64,000 bases of DNA from Siniperca chuatsi (taxonomy: Eukaryota; Chordata; Actinopteri; Centrarchiformes; Sinipercidae). Location: contig NC_058048.1 of NCBI RefSeq assembly GCF_020085105.1, positions 3,795,362 through 3,859,361 on the forward strand, in the 5' to 3' direction. Position numbers and translations under genes: made by a program. Below the pieces are notes generated by a model. It was not told the DNA's origin and made no database searches. It was given only the letters and a program-made list of their open reading frames with translations. Shown here piece by piece: positions 61,092-64,000 of this stretch. Position 1 is the stretch's first letter; each line of letters starts with the position of its first letter.

Positions 61092-61708
61092 CATCCCTTA
61101 GTTATACTGTTATAGGCCTAGACCACTGGGAGACTTCCCATGATGCACCTCTTTCCTCTCTCCTCCTCTCCCTCTGTATGCATTCTTATCCCATTACTAC
61201 ATGTTACCAACTCGACATCTTCTCTCTCCCGTAGTTTTGTGCTTTCTGATTTCGCTCCTCTCTCCTTCTGTCGCTTTCAGCAGGTATTTCTGCCTCTGGA
61301 GCTGCAGAGTCTGGATCTGTGGTTGTGGGCCACCTGATGCCCCCGTGAACCTGCTCAACAACTGCTACTACAGTTGTTGTTATTGGTTTTGATACTATTA
61401 TTGTCATTATTATTCCTATGGCTATCATTCCTATTATCATTACTTATAAATATTACCATTACCAATGCATTGTTGCTATTTTGGAATTCTAGGTGGGGTT
61501 TGAGTCTGGTACTGCTTGAGGTTTCTGCCAAGGAAGTTTTTCCTTGCCACTGTCGCCAAGTGCTTGCTCTGGTGGGATTTGTTGGGTCTCTGTAAATAAT
61601 ATTATAAAGAGTACGGTCTAGACCTGCTCTATAGGAAAAGTGCAATGAGATAACTTCTGTTATGAATTGGGGCTATATAAATAAAATTGAATTGAACTGA
61701 ATTGAACT
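61092..61708 (+). mobile_element. L2 LINE 3' UTR copy, 5'-truncated
   Basis: The longest 3' UTR copy other than the main element. It runs from CCATCCCTTAGTTATACTG through GACTTCCCATGATGCAC, TTTCTGCCTCTGGAGC and GTGGTTGTGGGCCACCTG, then a TTATT-rich stretch and the tail blocks, and ends with ATTGAATTGAACTGAATTG. It corresponds to 30090-29388 of the minus-strand L2. Everything upstream, including all coding sequence, is missing. Confidence 0.9.
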
Positions 61709-62620
61709 GGTTGTGTGCACTTTTGCAGTTGAGCGTGGATGGACAGATGTGGCATCACCAGCGTTTTTGTGGGAGTTCTGGTCTCTAGTGCCCCTTTAAA
61801 CATTTTAGAGAAAAACAATGCTTTTTATTATTTCTGACATTTTGACACCAGAACATTGTTTAAAACAAATAGTTTGATGAATAACATGGACCCAAGGAAT
61901 GCATTTAAGGGTTAAAGAAAAAACCTGAATAAGTGAATGGAGAAACATAACAAATGCAGATGCTTACTTACAGGACACAAGAGGCTGAAATATGCCCCAG
62001 GAAGTCCAATTTGAGTAACAGATCCATGAGTTTGAAGGCTTATCAGTTGCCAAAAAACTGCGCAGCGGTTTATAATGCCAAGTGACAGGATTTTACAACT
62101 CAAGAAAGTTGACAATAATTTTATTTTTCATCACAATGATCTCCAGGTAAACTGTAGAAATACGGTATAGAGCATTATACAAAGTAATCTACCAGGAATG
62201 TACGCTTGCTCCATATTTGATTGGCCAACTCAAATGACATTGCACTGCGTTGCTGCTAAATTTGAGGCAGGTAAAGGTTTTTGGCCAGATTCCTCTGATT
62301 GGCAGCCTGCTGAGTCAACAGAGTGGTCTCATTCAAATTAATGAGGGGGCTGCACATTTTCATACAGGGCTAAAGTAGCTCTGAACACGGCCTTAGACAG
62401 ATCTCTCCATCATCATACCTCTAATAGAGTTCCACACACTTGGAGAAAAAAAACCCCAACTCAATTATAAGTAATGTAATCTCGCTATTTTTGGCACAAG
62501 GCAACAGACTTGGATGTGAGACCATGTTCTGCTAATCATTTACTTCCTAATTTGGTTGCAACATTAGTACATAGCAGGATGTTACTATAGGAAATAAATA
62601 CAGACCCCTGTCTGCAATAG
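61709..62620. other. Intergenic region, nothing recognised
   Basis: No repeat or gene was assigned. Confidence 0.4.
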
Positions 62621-62629
62621 GGTGCTTCT

Positions 62630-63415
62630 TCCACAGCAGCCCCCTGGACTCCCTATTGGACCCCAGCAGCACGCTCCCTGCCTCTGCTGGATCGCAGCAG
62701 CCACGTCCTGCTCCGGTTGGGCCGGCACCTCCTGAACTTTCTCTACTGCAGCAATCCCCTGAACAGCAGCACACTCCTGTGCTGCAGCACACTCCTGCCG
62801 TTGCTGGATCGCAGCAGCCTCCTCCAGTTCCGGTTGGGCCGCAACCACCTGTCCCTGCTAAGCTGCACTCCTGCCGCTGCTGGTTTGCAGCTGCCACGTC
62901 CTGCTGCTGCTGGATTGCAGCAGCAATCTCCTGATCTACCTGGCATCACTGGTTCCGCTGGCTTCTCTGCCAGTCTCTCCTCTGCCGGCCTCCAGCCCTG
63001 CTACACTGTCGCCCTCCTCCTGTCCAACTGCCCTGTCGCCGGCTTCCTGTCCTGCTGCCCTGTCGTCAAACCCCGATCTTCTTCTCCAGCCACATCGCCG
63101 GCCTTTAGTGACATTCTGCCTTCGCTGCCAGCCTCCAGAAGGGTTCTGCCTTTGTCGCTGGCCTCCAGAAGGGTTCAGCCCTCGCCGCCTGCCTCCAGAA
63201 GGCTTCGTCCCTCACCGCCGGCCTCCAGAAGGCTTTGTTCCTTCCAGCATCCCGTCATGCTTCCAGAGGGATTTTGCCTTTGTCGCGGACCTACTCATCC
63301 CTTCAGCCTTGCCTCCTGGGCGCCCCCCTGATTTGCTCTTTTCTTCTGTCCTGCCCTCGGGCCATCCACCCGAGATCTTCCGCTTGGCCCTTGCTGTGAT
63401 TTTGATGGTGATCTC
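62630..63415. repeat. C-rich coding-like repetitive block with minisatellites
   Basis: Part one (62640-62940) is built from imperfect repeats around GCTGGATCGCAGCAGCC and TCCGGTTGGGCCG. Part two holds an exact 30-base minisatellite. Several overlapping frames stay open on both strands because the units are multiples of three and poor in stop codons. The largest is 204 codons (62717-63331). Low-complexity Pro, Ala, Gln, Leu and Cys content with no known domain suggests a decayed spacer or transposon-derived segment more than a host gene. It ends exactly where R3 copy B begins. Confidence 0.5.
63132..63251 (+). repeat. 30-bp minisatellite, 4 units
   Basis: CCTCCAGAAGG starts at 63132, 63162, 63192 and 63222, an exact 30-base period. 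A fifth, degenerate unit lies near 63260 (TTCCAGAGGGATTTTGCC). In one frame each unit encodes a ten-residue repeat with PPEGF. Confidence 0.95.
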
Positions 63416-63810
63416 CTGACTTTTACTGTAGCGCCACCATGAGGTTGACATTTGTTGTTTTGAGTGAAATGTCTATTATTGAAACTATTGTATGGATTGC
63501 TATTGGTACACACATTCATGCTCCACTCGGGATGAATTATAATCACTTTGGTGATCCCTTAACATTTTTTATCTAGTGCCATCATCAGGTCAAAATTATA
63601 ATTTGTCCAATACTTTGGTTTAACTAAATACCTGCAAAACTAATGATATTCCCATCAGCCTCAGCTGTACTTTGTGTTTAGTGCTAATTAGCTAATGTTC
63701 ACATGCTAACACGCCAAACTAAGCAGGTGAACATGGTAGCATTTAGTAAGTACTGTACAGCCTCACAGAGGCTCTAGCATGGCTATAGATTCTTAGTCTT
63801 GTTAATGAAT
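63416..63810 (+). repeat. Dispersed repeat family R3, copy B
   Basis: Starts CCTGACTTTTACTGTAGCGC, then GAGGTTGACATTTGTTGT, GAGTGAAATGTC, TTTGGTGATCCCTTAACATT, CATCATCAGGTCAAAATT, CATTCCCATCAGCCTCAGCT and TAGCATGGCTATAGATTCTT. It is longer and better preserved than copy A. It is a non-coding repeat abundant in percomorph fish, by recognition. Confidence 0.7.
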
Positions 63811-64000
63811 ATATGGTTATTATTTACATCTGTATCTGTATCCACTGTGGTTGGAGAGGCTTTCTGCTCTCTGCTAATGAAACGTGATTAGGTTTGTCAG
63901 GTCACCACTGCCAGTTAACTTCAGTAATGTTCATGTTGCTTTGTCAGTCAGCAAAGTTTTTACTGTCTGCAACAACAATGAGCTGAAACAACTTAACAAA
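63811..64000. other. Right end of window, nothing recognised
   Basis: A short stretch without a credible frame or repeat. Confidence 0.4.

Noticed and set aside
63132-63251. Possible CRISPR-like array (30-base period)
   Set aside because: The units are contiguous with no spacers, and the genome is a vertebrate's. It is a minisatellite.
62717-63331. 204-codon proline/serine-rich protein
   Set aside because: Low-complexity frame produced by stop-poor repeats, open in other frames and on the other strand too. Kept as a repeat, not as a gene.

Overview
The window is nuclear DNA from a ray-finned (probably percomorph) fish. The evidence is split genes with GT-AG introns, dense microsatellites, and many teleost-type transposable elements: L2 and other non-LTR elements, a DIRS-type tyrosine-recombinase element, tRNA-derived SINEs and MITEs. 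There is nothing bacterial, and no CRISPR array, operon or structured RNA gene.

Layout. Bases 1-980 look like the 3' UTR end of an upstream plus-strand gene. From 3317 to 26758 lie two tandem, same-strand class-3 aldehyde dehydrogenase genes. Copy 1 (3317-14236, 10 coding exons, 492 aa) is an aldh3a2-type fatty aldehyde dehydrogenase. Copy 2 (16355-26758, 9 coding exons plus an upstream non-coding exon, 510 aa) has exactly the same internal exon lengths and phases. It ends in a different tail with ALDH3B-like sequence and a longer membrane segment. One catalytic exon is identical between the copies over 130 bp, silent sites included, which suggests gene conversion. The last intron of copy 2 holds a decayed DIRS-type element.

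From 26759 to about 35700 the DNA is intergenic. It contains a roughly 3 kb 5'-truncated L2 LINE on the minus strand, a SINE and a MITE-like element. At 35799-36513 is a small two-exon gene on the plus strand for a secreted ZP3-like protein that has only the ZP-N half. It has a close poly(A) signal and E-boxes upstream.

From about 37 kb to the end I recognise no further host gene. This part holds a LINE relic with another LINE tail inserted in it, several dispersed repeat families, two hairpin elements, a SINE, minisatellites and unassigned A+T-rich sequence.

Functionally, the two ALDH3 proteins should oxidise long-chain aliphatic aldehydes at membranes, each held by a C-terminal anchor. The ZP-N protein is unrelated and, by family, would be an egg-coat component. 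Limits: exons were placed by eye from reading frame, splice consensus and agreement between the two copies. Repeat names come from recognition of protein motifs or terminal sequences, not from a database search.
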